The notes beneath the pieces were generated by a model. That model saw only the letters and a list, made by a program, of their open reading frames with translations. It did not search any database and was not told the DNA's origin. A program made the translations under genes and the position numbers. DNA of 64,000 bases from JACCZX01 sp038216465 (GTDB taxonomy: Bacteria > Pseudomonadota > Gammaproteobacteria > Burkholderiales > Burkholderiaceae_F), in assembly GCA_038216465.1 (NCBI GenBank), contig JBBQQC010000004.1:104748-168747 (forward strand), read 5' to 3'. Positions 35,517 through 43,861 of the stretch are shown piece by piece (the first letter of the stretch is position 1; each line of letters opens with the position of its first letter).

Positions 35517-35524
35517 GCTTGCGC

Positions 35525-36196
35525 GTGACCTCGAACTTGGTCCCGGAGCAGCGTGCACCTCGTCCGCTGCGCAACGTGTTGCGGCGGCTGGTGCCGCGCG
35601 ACCGGCGCTTTTATTCGCTGTTCGATCGTCACGCACAGCTCTGCGTGGAAGGCGTGACCGCGCTGGCGCAGCTGTTGTCCGATGTGCGCGATCCTGATGG
35701 CCGCGTGCGCGAAGTCGAAGCAATCGAAAAACGCGCTGACACCGTGGTCGACGACACACTGGCGTTGATCAGGCGCTCGCTGTTGCCGCCGTTTCCGCGC
35801 GGCGCAATCCATACGCTGATCAACCGCCTCGACGACGTCCTCGATCTAACCGAGGACGTGGCGCAGTCACTGCACCTGTACAACGTCACCTCATTGACAC
35901 CCGACGCGCATCGGCTGGCAGCGCTGGCGGTGGAGGCCACCGACAAGCTGCGCCTTGCGGTTGCGCAGCTGCAGTGCGTCGACGATCCGCGCGCCGCGCT
36001 GGCGCTGTGCCACGAAGTCGACGACCTTGAAGCGCAGGCCGACCACGTAATGCGAGCTGCGATGTCCAAGTTGTTCCGCGAAGAAAACGACATGCGGCAG
36101 CTCGTCAAGCTGCGTGCGATCTACGAGTTGCTCGAGCAGCTCACCGATGCTTGCAAGCACGCGGCAGCTGAAGTGCAGGCACTGGCGCTGCGATAG
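35525..36196 (+). CDS. DUF47 (PhoU-like) family protein
   Basis: Alpha-helical protein related to PhoU, probably a cytoplasmic regulator of a phosphate transporter. About 223 residues from GTG 35525 (AGG seven bases upstream); TTG 35519 is an alternative. The helical repeats include EVEAIEKRADTVVDDTLALI and EVDDLEAQADHVMRAAMSKLF, the family's E-x-x-AD pattern. DUF47 genes usually sit beside a Pit-type phosphate permease; none is here, and a DUF456 gene follows after two bases. Confidence 0.85.
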   Translation: MTSNLVPEQRAPRPLRNVLRRLVPRDRRFYSLFDRHAQLCVEGVTALAQLLSDVRDPDGRVREVEAIEKRADTVVDDTLALIRRSLLPPFPRGAIHTLINRLDDVLDLTEDVAQSLHLYNVTSLTPDAHRLAALAVEATDKLRLAVAQLQCVDDPRAALALCHEVDDLEAQADHVMRAAMSKLFREENDMRQLVKLRAIYELLEQLTDACKHAAAEVQALALR

Positions 36197-36198
36197 AC

Positions 36199-36678
36199 AT
36201 GACCACCACGCTCTGGATCATTGCGGTGCTGTTGATCGTGGTCGGCGTAGCCGGCACCGTGTTGCCTGCCTTGCCCGGAGTTCCGCTGATCTTCGGCGGC
36301 GTGTTGCTGGCCGCGTGGATCGACGATTTTCAGCGCATCAGTGTGTTGACCGTTGTTCTGATGGCGATCCTCGCCGTCATCGGAATCGTGATCGACTATG
36401 TCGCCGCCGCGGTCTCCGCCAGGCGGGCCGGCGCCAGCAAGGAGGGCATCATCGGCGCGGCCGTCGGCACGGTCGCCGGCGTGTTCACCGGCCTGTGGGG
36501 ACTTCTCTTCATGCCACTCGTCGGCGCGGCGGTCGGCGAATTCGTTGCGCACCAGAATATGTTTCGCGCGGGCAAGGTCGGCGTAGCCGCGTGGTTCGGA
36601 TTGCTGATCGCTACCGCGGTGAAGCTGGCGATCGCGTTTACGATGATCGGTGTATTCGTTGCGGCGCTGCTGATCTGA
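36199..36678 (+). CDS. DUF456 family membrane protein
   Basis: Inner-membrane protein of unknown role, 159 residues with about four hydrophobic helices rich in Gly, Ala and Val. The segment LPALPGVPLIFGGVLLAAWIDDF and the Gly-rich VGTVAGVFTGLWGLLFMPLVGAAVGEF are typical of DUF456. It starts two bases after the DUF47 gene, so the two are likely co-transcribed. The 147 bases that follow hold no gene that I can see. Confidence 0.85.
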   Translation: MTTTLWIIAVLLIVVGVAGTVLPALPGVPLIFGGVLLAAWIDDFQRISVLTVVLMAILAVIGIVIDYVAAAVSARRAGASKEGIIGAAVGTVAGVFTGLWGLLFMPLVGAAVGEFVAHQNMFRAGKVGVAAWFGLLIATAVKLAIAFTMIGVFVAALLI

Positions 36679-36825
36679 CTTGCGGATCGACTCATGAGCG
36701 TCCAATCGTGATTGCGTATGAGAACGTAGCGGTTCCAGTCGGCGAGACGACCGAACCTACTGCTACGCCACGGCCGCTCCCAGCAACTGGTCGCATTTGA
36801 TCTGCGAGCATAAGCACACGGTTCC

Positions 36826-37345
36826 ATGTCGCGGCCCCACACCTCGTATCTTCTCGCCAGCCAGTCAACCGAGCTGGATCGGCTGCAGCTGCAGTCGAGG
36901 GTCTGGGAGCCTGCGGCACAAGCGCTGCTGGCCGAACTTCCCCGCGGTATCGGCCAACGAGCGCTTGAAGTCGGTTGCGGGGTGATGGGTTGGCTGCGCG
37001 TCCTAAGTACCTGGGTCGGGCCGACAGGCACGGTCGTTGGAGCCGACATCGACGACGCAATGCTTGCGGTAGCGAAGCAGCTTGCGGATGGCGAAGCGCT
37101 CGCCAACGTCACGCTTATTAAAGATGATTTATTCGCGAGTCGGCTTGAGCGAAGCTCGTTCGATCTCGTGCACGCGCGCTTCCAAATCGCTCCACTCCGC
37201 CGCGCCGCGGAGCAACTAGCCGCGTACAAAAGCTTCCTTCGAACTCGACGAATTGATAGATCAGGCCGAGCGCGAGTTGGCGCGTCCCGGCACCTGGGGC
37301 ACAACATTCACCCTCGTTCAGGCGTTTGCCACGCTGGACGCCTAG
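36826..37345 (+). pseudogene. Methyltransferase with an internal deletion and frame change
   Basis: The first 135 codons or so encode a class I SAM-dependent methyltransferase N-terminus (YLLASQSTELDRLQLQSRVW, ALEVGCGVMGWLRVLS, VVGADIDDAML, FDLVHARFQIAPL). At about 37231 the frame loses sense, but the next frame (from 37232) reads SFELDELIDQAERELARP then GTWGTTFTLVQAF to a TAG at 37343-37345, which fits the C-terminal end of the same kind of enzyme. About 100 residues between are missing, so this is a deletion remnant. Read through in its first frame it joins the next lipoprotein, which is misleading. Confidence 0.8.
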
Positions 37346-37374
37346 CGCATTCTTCTTCAGTCGAGGAGCAATCG

Positions 37375-37833
37375 ATGAATTCGGTTAGAGCCGCCGCAAT
37401 GCTGGTGTGTTTGCTCGCAGGCTGCGCGAACCTCGCAAGCACCGATCACGAGAAGGATGCATTGATGCAGCGTGATCGGGAATGGTCTGTGGTCGCGGCT
37501 GAAGGCCGAAATGTTGAACGAATTGTGGAGTTTTGGGCCGACGATGCAACGATGTTTCCCGCGGGTGCCCCGATTGTGCGCGGCAAAGCGGCCATTCGAG
37601 AATACGTGCGACAGAGTTTGGCTATTCCTGGGTTCCAAATTCGCTGGCGGCCACAGCAAGCGTCGATCAGCGCCGATGGCACGTTGGGATACACCACCGG
37701 TGAGAACGCAGTCACGGTTCCTGGCCCTGACGGAAAGCTGATCACAATTCCGGGCCGATACACGACAGTTTGGCGACGCGAGAAAGGCGGCGACTGGAAG
37801 TGTGTGGTTGATATCTGGAATTCTGGGCAGTGA
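37375..37833 (+). CDS. DUF4440-like (SnoaL/NTF2 fold) lipoprotein
   Basis: Small exported protein, 152 residues. ATG 37375 has a strong GAGGAG ribosome site. The signal peptide ends in LLAGC (Cys17), a good lipobox. The rest resembles DUF4440/SnoaL-like domains: ALMQRDREWSVVAAEGRNVE, IVEFWADDATMFPAGAPIVRG and TVWRREKGGDWKCVVDIWN. Ligand and role are unknown. The family is common among mobile one-gene units. Confidence 0.8.
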   Translation: MNSVRAAAMLVCLLAGCANLASTDHEKDALMQRDREWSVVAAEGRNVERIVEFWADDATMFPAGAPIVRGKAAIREYVRQSLAIPGFQIRWRPQQASISADGTLGYTTGENAVTVPGPDGKLITIPGRYTTVWRREKGGDWKCVVDIWNSGQ

Positions 37834-37882
37834 ACGTTGCGACGCGATCCCTAGATGTGTTGACGTCTGTCGGAGCGCATAG

Positions 37883-38365
37883 ATGATGTCGCGAAACGAA
37901 CGTCTTGCCGCAACCATCGAAGGTACGTTTGTCGTGTTCCTGATTGGCATGCGCATCAACAGCCTTATTCGGGTCGACAAGTGGTTGCCGGTCGCGCTGG
38001 CAATGCCACGCATGATCAGCGAACTCGCCAAGCAGCCGGCACTTGGTTTTATCCACGCGGAGGCATGGTTCGGTCGCACGACCCTCATGGTCCAGTACTG
38101 GCGCAGCATCGAGCAGCTCTTTTCCTACGCGCGCAACAAGGAGGCTGGGCACTTGCCTGCTTGGCGGGCATTTAACAGGGCCGCGGGCAGCAATGGTTCC
38201 GTAGGCATTTGGCACGAGACCTACGTTGCCTCCGCAGGAACGTACGAGAACATCTACGTCAACATGCCTGCGTTTGGTCTTGGCAAAGCAGGTTCTCTGT
38301 ATGCCGCTACAGGGCACAAACAGGCAGCGGCTGCCCGTCTGACTGGGCGCGCGAGTTCGGGCTAA
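37883..38365 (+). CDS. DUF4188-like protein
   Basis: 160 residues, probably cytoplasmic, related to the DUF4188 group of monooxygenase-like proteins. The N-terminus ATIEGTFVVFLIGMRINSLI and WLPVALAMPRMISELAKQP match that family as I know it, followed by TLMVQYWRSIEQLFSYAR and HETYVASAGTYENIYVNMP. ATG 37883 or 37886 could start it. The stop TAA lies inside GGCTAAC, an attC-like core (38360-38366). Confidence 0.7.
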   Translation: MMSRNERLAATIEGTFVVFLIGMRINSLIRVDKWLPVALAMPRMISELAKQPALGFIHAEAWFGRTTLMVQYWRSIEQLFSYARNKEAGHLPAWRAFNRAAGSNGSVGIWHETYVASAGTYENIYVNMPAFGLGKAGSLYAATGHKQAAAARLTGRASSG

Positions 38366-38404
38366 CGCCGCTATCTGCCGCTCGTGTCGACGTAACGTGA
38401 CGTC

Positions 38405-38842
38405 ATGCCACCGCGCATCACCCCGCTGCAACCTGGAGACCGTGCTGCCTGGGAGCTCTTGGCTCGCGGCTACAAACACTTCTACAACACGCCGATCACC
38501 GACGTTGAGCTCGAAATCGCATGGACTCGCCTACTCGTCCAGGACGGTGTCTTCGCGCTCGGCGCCGATGCGGACGGTCAGCTGGTGGGTATTGCGCACT
38601 ACTTGTTCCACACTAGCGCTTGGGCGCCAACCGTCTGTTATCTGCAAGACTTGTTCACTTTGCCGGCCTGTCGCGGCATGGGTGTAGGCCGCGCGCTGAT
38701 CGAGGCAGTCGCGTCCAAGGCACGCGATCGCGGCGCGGTTAGGTTCTACTGGCTCACGCAGCAGCACAACGCAACTGCCCGCGTGCTGTATGACAAGGTT
38801 GCAAAGCATGCAGGATTCATTCGCTACGACTTCGCTCTTTAG
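38405..38842 (+). CDS. GNAT-family N-acetyltransferase
   Basis: Predicted acetyl-CoA-dependent acyltransferase, 145 residues, one GNAT domain. The acetyl-CoA site is seen in LQDLFTLPACRGMGVGRALIE, with the C-terminal YWLTQQHNATARVLYDKVAK motif of the family. The substrate is unknown. It starts 40 bases after the DUF4188 gene and ends 13 bases before the DUF1801 gene. Confidence 0.9.
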   Translation: MPPRITPLQPGDRAAWELLARGYKHFYNTPITDVELEIAWTRLLVQDGVFALGADADGQLVGIAHYLFHTSAWAPTVCYLQDLFTLPACRGMGVGRALIEAVASKARDRGAVRFYWLTQQHNATARVLYDKVAKHAGFIRYDFAL

Positions 38843-38854
38843 TCGGGCAGCTCG

Positions 38855-39256
38855 ATGATGCCCTTCCGAGAGGCATCATCGTCGGCGGTGATGCAGTTGC
38901 TCGGTGCGCTGCCTCCAAGCACACGCTCGTTGACACTCGCCGTCCGCGATCTTGTGCTGTCTGCGTTGCCGGACGTGGGCGAACTGCCAGATGCCAAGGC
39001 GCGCGTTATTGGGTACGGTTACGGTCCCGGATACAGGGATTTGGTGGCGACAATTATTCTGAGCAAATCGGGTGTGAAGCTGGGCCTGACGCGAGGCGCA
39101 TCGCTTCGTGATCCAAGCAGGCTGCTGCAGGGCGCAGGCAAAGTCCACCGTTACATCGCGTTTACGGACACCGCAGACGTCCGGCATCCTGCGGTCAAAG
39201 CGCTATTGCGTGCGGGTCTTGCGGCGTGGCGTCAGCGATCGGCTGCCGACGCCTAA
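38855..39256 (+). CDS. DUF1801 (YdhG-like) protein
   Basis: 133 residues, small cytoplasmic protein. The pattern LGALPPSTRSLTLAVRDLVLSALP, VKLGLTRGASLRDPSRLLQGAGK and RYIAFTDTADVRHPAVKALL fits DUF1801, a family of unknown function often found as stand-alone mobile genes. The stop TAA is embedded in GCCTAAC (39251-39257), an exact RYYYAAC core followed by CCTTTGACCAATTCG, reminiscent of integron attC half-sites. The 101 bases after it hold no gene. Confidence 0.8.
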   Translation: MMPFREASSSAVMQLLGALPPSTRSLTLAVRDLVLSALPDVGELPDAKARVIGYGYGPGYRDLVATIILSKSGVKLGLTRGASLRDPSRLLQGAGKVHRYIAFTDTADVRHPAVKALLRAGLAAWRQRSAADA

Positions 39257-39357
39257 CCCTTTGACCAATTCGCTCGAGATCGGTCCCAATATCGATCCGA
39301 AGGAAGGCGCTGTGGTGAATTCTGTTTATGACATATGAACATTCCTAGCGTGTGACT

Positions 39358-39762
39358 ATGGCTGGATATTCTGGGACACCGTTGGCCAAGAAACTTGGTC
39401 TTACTGAAGGTAGCAGCGTGGTGCTGAAGGGGGCGCCCAGTCCTTACTTGTCGCTTCTCGAGCCGTTGCCACACGGTGTTACTTTTGGCGCACGAGTGTC
39501 GAAAGCAGTCGACATCATTCACGTGTTTTCTGCGCGGCGCGCAGAGCTTCAGAAACTGCTTGCGTCGTATCGCGAACAGATCAAGCCGAACGGCATGGTT
39601 TGGGTATCGTGGCCGAAGAAATCGGCAAAAATCCCGACCGACCTGACTGAAGATGCGATCCGCGAGATTGCGCTGCCGTTGGGTTTCGTCGACGTCAAAG
39701 TGTGTGCGATCGACGACGTGTGGTCGGGTTTGAAGCTCGTGATTCGTAGGGAGCTTCGTTGA
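39358..39762 (+). CDS. DUF3052 family protein
   Basis: 134 residues from ATG 39358 (GTG 39352 is possible). It begins AGYSGTPLAKKLGL and continues VDIIHVFSARRAELQKLL, then MVWVSWPKKSAKIPTDLTED and VKVCAIDDVWSGLKLVIR, the pattern of DUF3052. Function unknown. It ends six bases before the LigD-type polymerase gene and may be co-transcribed with it. Confidence 0.85.
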   Translation: MAGYSGTPLAKKLGLTEGSSVVLKGAPSPYLSLLEPLPHGVTFGARVSKAVDIIHVFSARRAELQKLLASYREQIKPNGMVWVSWPKKSAKIPTDLTEDAIREIALPLGFVDVKVCAIDDVWSGLKLVIRRELR

Positions 39763-39768
39763 AAGACA

Positions 39769-41082
39769 ATGGCTAAGAACGCAGAACGCGAGCTGGTCGT
39801 GGTCGACGGCCGCGAGATTCCGATATCGAATCCGCGCAAGATTCTTTTTCCTGTTGCCGGGTATACCAAGTCCGATCTCGTGCACTATTACCTGGCGGTC
39901 GCCGCCGGTGCACTGCGTGGCGCGGGCGGACGCCCCAACGTGCTGGTGCGCTACCCGAACGGAGTCGGCGGCAAGTTCTTCTTCCAGAAGCGCGCACCTG
40001 AGTCAAGGCCCGAGTGGATTGAGGTGGTTGCGCTCAGTTTCCCCTCGGGGCGGACCGCAGAGGAGATCGTACCGCGCGACGCGGCGGCACTCGCCTGGAT
40101 GGCGAACCTGGCGTGCCTCGAATTGCATCCGCATCCGGTGCGCGCCGACGATCTGGATCACCCTGACGAGTTGCGTGTCGATCTCGATCCGGTACCGGGT
40201 GTCGAATGGGCCCAGGTGCGCGCCGTAGCGCAGGTTGCGCAGGCAACGCTGCACGACTTTGGGCTGGTCGGCTGGCCGAAGACGTCGGGCTCGCGCGGCA
40301 TGCATGTGTATGCGCGCATCGAGCAGCGCTGGACATTCGATGAAGTTCGTCGCGCCGCGCTCGCGCTTGCGCGCGAAGTCGAGCGGCGGGCGCCCTCGAT
40401 CGCGACCAGCAAGTGGTGGAAGGAGGAGCGCCATGGCGTGTTCGTTGATTACAACCAGAACGCGAAAGACCGGACGACGGCGGGCGCGTATTCGGTTCGG
40501 CCGACGGCCGATGCGCGCGTTTCGGCACCGCTCGATTGGGACGAAGTCGAGGCGTGCGAGCCGGCCGACTTCACGCTGGCGACGATGCCGGCACGATTCG
40601 CGCTGCTGGGCGACCGTCACGTTGGCATCGATGCACACGCCGGTTCGCTCGCAAGGCTGCTCGAGCTGTCGGAGCGACACGAGCGCGACGGCATGGGCGA
40701 TGCGCCGTGGCCGCCGCAATACAAGAAGCAGCCGGGTGAGCCGCCGCGCGTACAGCCCTCGCGCAGCCGCGCCAGCAAGTTTCCGTTGATCGAGATCGGC
40801 CGCGCACAACGCAAGGACGATGCCCTGGCTGGGTTTGAGCGCTGGAAGACGCGCCATCAGCACGCCGCCGGGCATCTCGAACCCGCCGACGTTCTGGTCG
40901 ACTCGATGCGCGGCCGTTCGTCGAACTGGACGCGCATCCGCATCAATCTTCAACATGTGCCGGTTGAGCTGCGCCCTAAACAGGAGCGGCTCGACCCCGA
41001 CGACGAACCGCAGTCCGCGGACAGTGCTAGGACCGAGAACGAGCCGCGCCGAAAACCTTCTCAAGCTCGTAAGGCGTCGTGA
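39769..41082 (+). CDS. LigD-type DNA repair polymerase/primase domain protein
   Basis: Stand-alone relative of the polymerase domain of bacterial non-homologous end-joining LigD (archaeo-eukaryotic primase fold). 437 residues. The N-terminus (SNPRKILFPVAGYTKSDLVHYY) and the metal-binding LRVDLDP (near 137-139), SGSRGMHVYARI and VFVDYNQNAKDRTTAGAYSVR are all present. After about residue 300 comes an unusual 130-residue tail, partly Lys/Arg-rich, with FPLIEIGRAQRKDDALAGFERW, that I do not recognise. Its last 56 bases overlap the 3' end of a ligase gene on the other strand. No Ku or nuclease domain is in the window. Confidence 0.9.
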   Translation: MAKNAERELVVVDGREIPISNPRKILFPVAGYTKSDLVHYYLAVAAGALRGAGGRPNVLVRYPNGVGGKFFFQKRAPESRPEWIEVVALSFPSGRTAEEIVPRDAAALAWMANLACLELHPHPVRADDLDHPDELRVDLDPVPGVEWAQVRAVAQVAQATLHDFGLVGWPKTSGSRGMHVYARIEQRWTFDEVRRAALALAREVERRAPSIATSKWWKEERHGVFVDYNQNAKDRTTAGAYSVRPTADARVSAPLDWDEVEACEPADFTLATMPARFALLGDRHVGIDAHAGSLARLLELSERHERDGMGDAPWPPQYKKQPGEPPRVQPSRSRASKFPLIEIGRAQRKDDALAGFERWKTRHQHAAGHLEPADVLVDSMRGRSSNWTRIRINLQHVPVELRPKQERLDPDDEPQSADSARTENEPRRKPSQARKAS

Positions 41083-42160
41083 CGTCGAGCTGATCGTAGC
41101 GACACTCGTCCGGCGGCTTGTCCGGTCGCCAGCGCAGAAAAATTGCAGCGTGACGGAAGCGGTCGCCCTGCAGGTGATCGTATTTGACTTCGCACACCCG
41201 CTCGATGCGCAGCGGCTCCCACGACAGATCTTTGCCCGCGCTCCAGCGGCTTTGCGCGCCCGGCATGCGCGTTGTCGCCGCTTGGTCGGCGTTGGCGATG
41301 GCGCCGCGCCACGGATGATCGGCGAGCGCGTTTTTACGCAGTGGCGCCAGCTCCGCTGCGAGCTGCTTGCGCATCGTCATCGTGAATGCGGACGTAACTC
41401 CGACGTGTTGCAGCACGCCCTGATCGTTGTACAAGCCGAGCAGCAACGAGCCGACAGTATCGTGGCCGCTCTTGTGCCAGCGAAAGCCGGCCACGACGCA
41501 GTCGGCGCTGCGCACGTGCTTGATCTTGATCAGCACACGCTTGCCCGGCTCGTACCGAATGTCGGCCGGCTTGGCGATCACACCGTCCAGCCCGGCGCCT
41601 TCGAACTGCTGCAGCCACTGCACAGCGAGCGCACGGTCGCGGGTCATCGGCGTCAGGTGAAGCGGCGGCTCGACACCGGACAGATGTTGCTCGAGCAGGG
41701 CGCGCCGCTCCGCCTGTGGCGCTGTCATCACGTTGCGGCCGTCGACGGCGAGCGTATCGAATGCGACGAACGACGCCGGCGTCTCCTGCGCGAGTTTTGC
41801 CGCGCGCGATGCGGCCGGATGCAGCCTCAGCTGAAGCGCGTCAAAGTCCAGGCCGTGCGGCGTTGCGATCACGATTTCACCGTCGATCACGCAATGCGCG
41901 GGCAGCCTCGCCAGCAGCGTGTCATGCAGTTCGGGGAAGTAGCGATCGAGCGGCCGCGAGTCTCGGCTCTGAATGTAGACATCGGCAGCGCCGCGGAACA
42001 CGATCGCACGGAATCCGTCCCACTTGGGCTCGAATAGAACATTTGCTCCGGTCGGCAGCGTGTCGGCAAGCTGCGCCAGCATCGGTTCGACAGGCGGCTC
42101 GATAGGAAATCCAGAAGTACGCGAGTCGGACATCGGACCAGGCTGAACGTACCGAGCCAT
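41027..42160 (-). CDS. ATP-dependent DNA ligase
   Basis: Seals DNA nicks with ATP, probably in double-strand-break repair. About 377 residues from ATG 42160; TTG 42178 and ATG 42133 are alternatives. The adenylated Lys is in LFEPKWDGFRAIV; other nucleotidyltransferase motifs are SRDSRPLDRYFPEL, VIDGEIVIATP, FVAFDTLAVDGR, GVIAKPADIRYEPGKR and VLIKIKHVRSADCVV. An OB domain follows (SLLLGLYNDQGVLQHVG). Similar to stand-alone LigC-type enzymes. It converges on the polymerase gene with a 56-base overlap. Confidence 0.92.
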   Translation of the reverse strand: MARYVQPGPMSDSRTSGFPIEPPVEPMLAQLADTLPTGANVLFEPKWDGFRAIVFRGAADVYIQSRDSRPLDRYFPELHDTLLARLPAHCVIDGEIVIATPHGLDFDALQLRLHPAASRAAKLAQETPASFVAFDTLAVDGRNVMTAPQAERRALLEQHLSGVEPPLHLTPMTRDRALAVQWLQQFEGAGLDGVIAKPADIRYEPGKRVLIKIKHVRSADCVVAGFRWHKSGHDTVGSLLLGLYNDQGVLQHVGVTSAFTMTMRKQLAAELAPLRKNALADHPWRGAIANADQAATTRMPGAQSRWSAGKDLSWEPLRIERVCEVKYDHLQGDRFRHAAIFLRWRPDKPPDECRYDQLDVTTPYELEKVFGAARSRS

Positions 42161-42193
42161 TTCGATTCGCAGCGTCAATCGCTGCCTGGAGCG

Positions 42194-43819
42194 CTACAGA
42201 ATCTCCGCTGCGTGATCAGCGAGCCGCGAGCGTTCACCACGCTGCAGCGTGACATGCCCCGAATGCAGCCAGCCTTTGAAGCGATCGACGACGTACGTCA
42301 ATCCCGACGAACCTTCAGTCAAATAGGGCGTGTCGATCTGCGCGATGTTGCCAAGGCAGATCACCTTGGTGCCCGGCCCCGCACGCGTGACCAGCGTCTT
42401 CATCTGCTTCGGCGTCAGGTTCTGCGCTTCGTCGATGATCAGATACTTGCTGATAAACGTCCGTCCACGCATGAAGTTAAGCGACTTGATGCGGATGCGC
42501 GTGCGGATCAGATCGTTGGTCGCGGCGCGTCCCCATTCACCGGCGTTATCGTCGGTCTTGTTCAGGACTTCGAGGTTGTCTTCGAGCGCGCCCATCCACG
42601 GCGCCATTTTTTCTTCCTCGGTGCCGGGCAGAAAGCCGATGTCGTCACCGACCGGCACCGTCGCGCGCGTGACAATGATCTCGGAAAAACGTTTTGTCTC
42701 CAGCGTCTGCGACAAGCCTGCTGCCAGCGCAAGGAGCGTTTTTCCGGTGCCCGCCTGCCCGATCAGCGTGACGAAATCACAATCGGGGTCCATCAGCAGA
42801 TTCAGCGCGAAGCTCTGTTCGCGGTTGCGCGCGGTGACTCCCCACACCGCGTTCTTGGCGTGGGTGTAATCGCGCAGCACGCGCAGCACCGCAGATTTCT
42901 CGCGGATCTCGCGCACCTGTGCATAAAAATTGGTTCCGTTCTCCAGGTAGACAAATTGGTTGACCAATAGTCCGGTGACGATCGGCCCGTTGATGCGGTA
43001 GTAAGTGAAGCCGCCGTGCTGCCACGACTCCATCCCCTTGCCGTTCTTGTCCCAGAAACTCGCAGGCAGCTGCTGGACACCCGTGTAAAGCAGATCGGTG
43101 TCTTCGAGCACCTTGTCATTGGTGTAATCCTCGGCCTGTAAACCGAGCACGCGCGCCTTGACGCGCATGTTGATGTCCTTCGATATCAACACCACGTCGC
43201 GCTTCGTCTCGAGATCCTTCAGGGCACGCACGACGCCGAGGATCTGGTTGTCGGCCTTGCCGGCCGGCAGGCTGTCCGGCAATGTTGCCGCGACCGAATG
43301 GGTCTGAAAAATCAAGCGGCCGGCAGCGTCTTTGTTTCCAAGCGACGACAGCGGAATACCTTCTTCGATCGGTGTCTTTACTGCGGCGACCAGCGAATCG
43401 AGGGTGCGCGACACCTGGCGCGCGCTGCGCGCGACCTCGGACATGCCCTTTTTGTTGGAGTCGAGTTCCTCCAGCGTCATCATCGGCAAGAACACGTCGT
43501 GCTCTTCGAAGCGGAACAAGCTGGTCGGATCGTGCAGAAGCACATTCGTGTCGAGCACGAACAGCCGCGGCACGCCCGTCGAGCGCAATTTCTTGGCCGG
43601 GCTTTTGTTTGGCAGTGGTTTCGATTCGACCACCGCCAGACGCGCGCCTGGAGTGGGTCGCGTTACTACGGGCTGCGGTGTTTCGGTTCTGCGCGCGACC
43701 GGGGCCAGCGGCACGAGTGCATGATGCGAGCGCTCAGCATGCGGCTGCTCGCGCGCGGGCTCGGATGGAATCGAGGTCAGGATGGTGGCGGGCTTGGTCG
43801 GTGCTTTCGGTAGCGGCAT
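42194..43819 (-). CDS. PhoH family protein with N-terminal PIN domain
   Basis: PIN-PhoH (PhoH2-type) protein: a predicted PIN ribonuclease fused to a PhoH ATPase, thought to unwind and cut RNA. 541 residues. A disordered Pro/Arg-rich stretch (to about 80) is followed by the PIN domain with LFVLDTNVLLHDP, LEELDSNKKGMSEVARSAR and the acidic VVLISKDINMRVKA. The ATPase has Walker A LIGQAGTGKTLLALA and Walker B LIIDEAQNLTPKQMK. It lies between the ligase and bcp on the minus strand. Confidence 0.93.
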   Translation of the reverse strand: MPLPKAPTKPATILTSIPSEPAREQPHAERSHHALVPLAPVARRTETPQPVVTRPTPGARLAVVESKPLPNKSPAKKLRSTGVPRLFVLDTNVLLHDPTSLFRFEEHDVFLPMMTLEELDSNKKGMSEVARSARQVSRTLDSLVAAVKTPIEEGIPLSSLGNKDAAGRLIFQTHSVAATLPDSLPAGKADNQILGVVRALKDLETKRDVVLISKDINMRVKARVLGLQAEDYTNDKVLEDTDLLYTGVQQLPASFWDKNGKGMESWQHGGFTYYRINGPIVTGLLVNQFVYLENGTNFYAQVREIREKSAVLRVLRDYTHAKNAVWGVTARNREQSFALNLLMDPDCDFVTLIGQAGTGKTLLALAAGLSQTLETKRFSEIIVTRATVPVGDDIGFLPGTEEEKMAPWMGALEDNLEVLNKTDDNAGEWGRAATNDLIRTRIRIKSLNFMRGRTFISKYLIIDEAQNLTPKQMKTLVTRAGPGTKVICLGNIAQIDTPYLTEGSSGLTYVVDRFKGWLHSGHVTLQRGERSRLADHAAEIL

Positions 43820-43861
43820 CAGCGTTGCGGTTGACTCGGCAGATTCATCGGAAGGAAAACA

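Noticed and set aside
36826..37833. One 335-residue protein joining a methyltransferase and a DUF4440-like lipoprotein
   Set aside because: The second part has its own strong ribosome site, start and lipobox signal peptide; the first part is a deletion remnant whose true tail is in another frame.
39253..39885. 210-codon minus-strand open frame
   Set aside because: Lies opposite the DUF3052 gene and the start of the polymerase gene, both well supported.
40820..42037. Long open frame on the plus strand opposite the ligase gene
   Set aside because: Composition is that of an antisense shadow; the minus strand encodes all ligase motifs.
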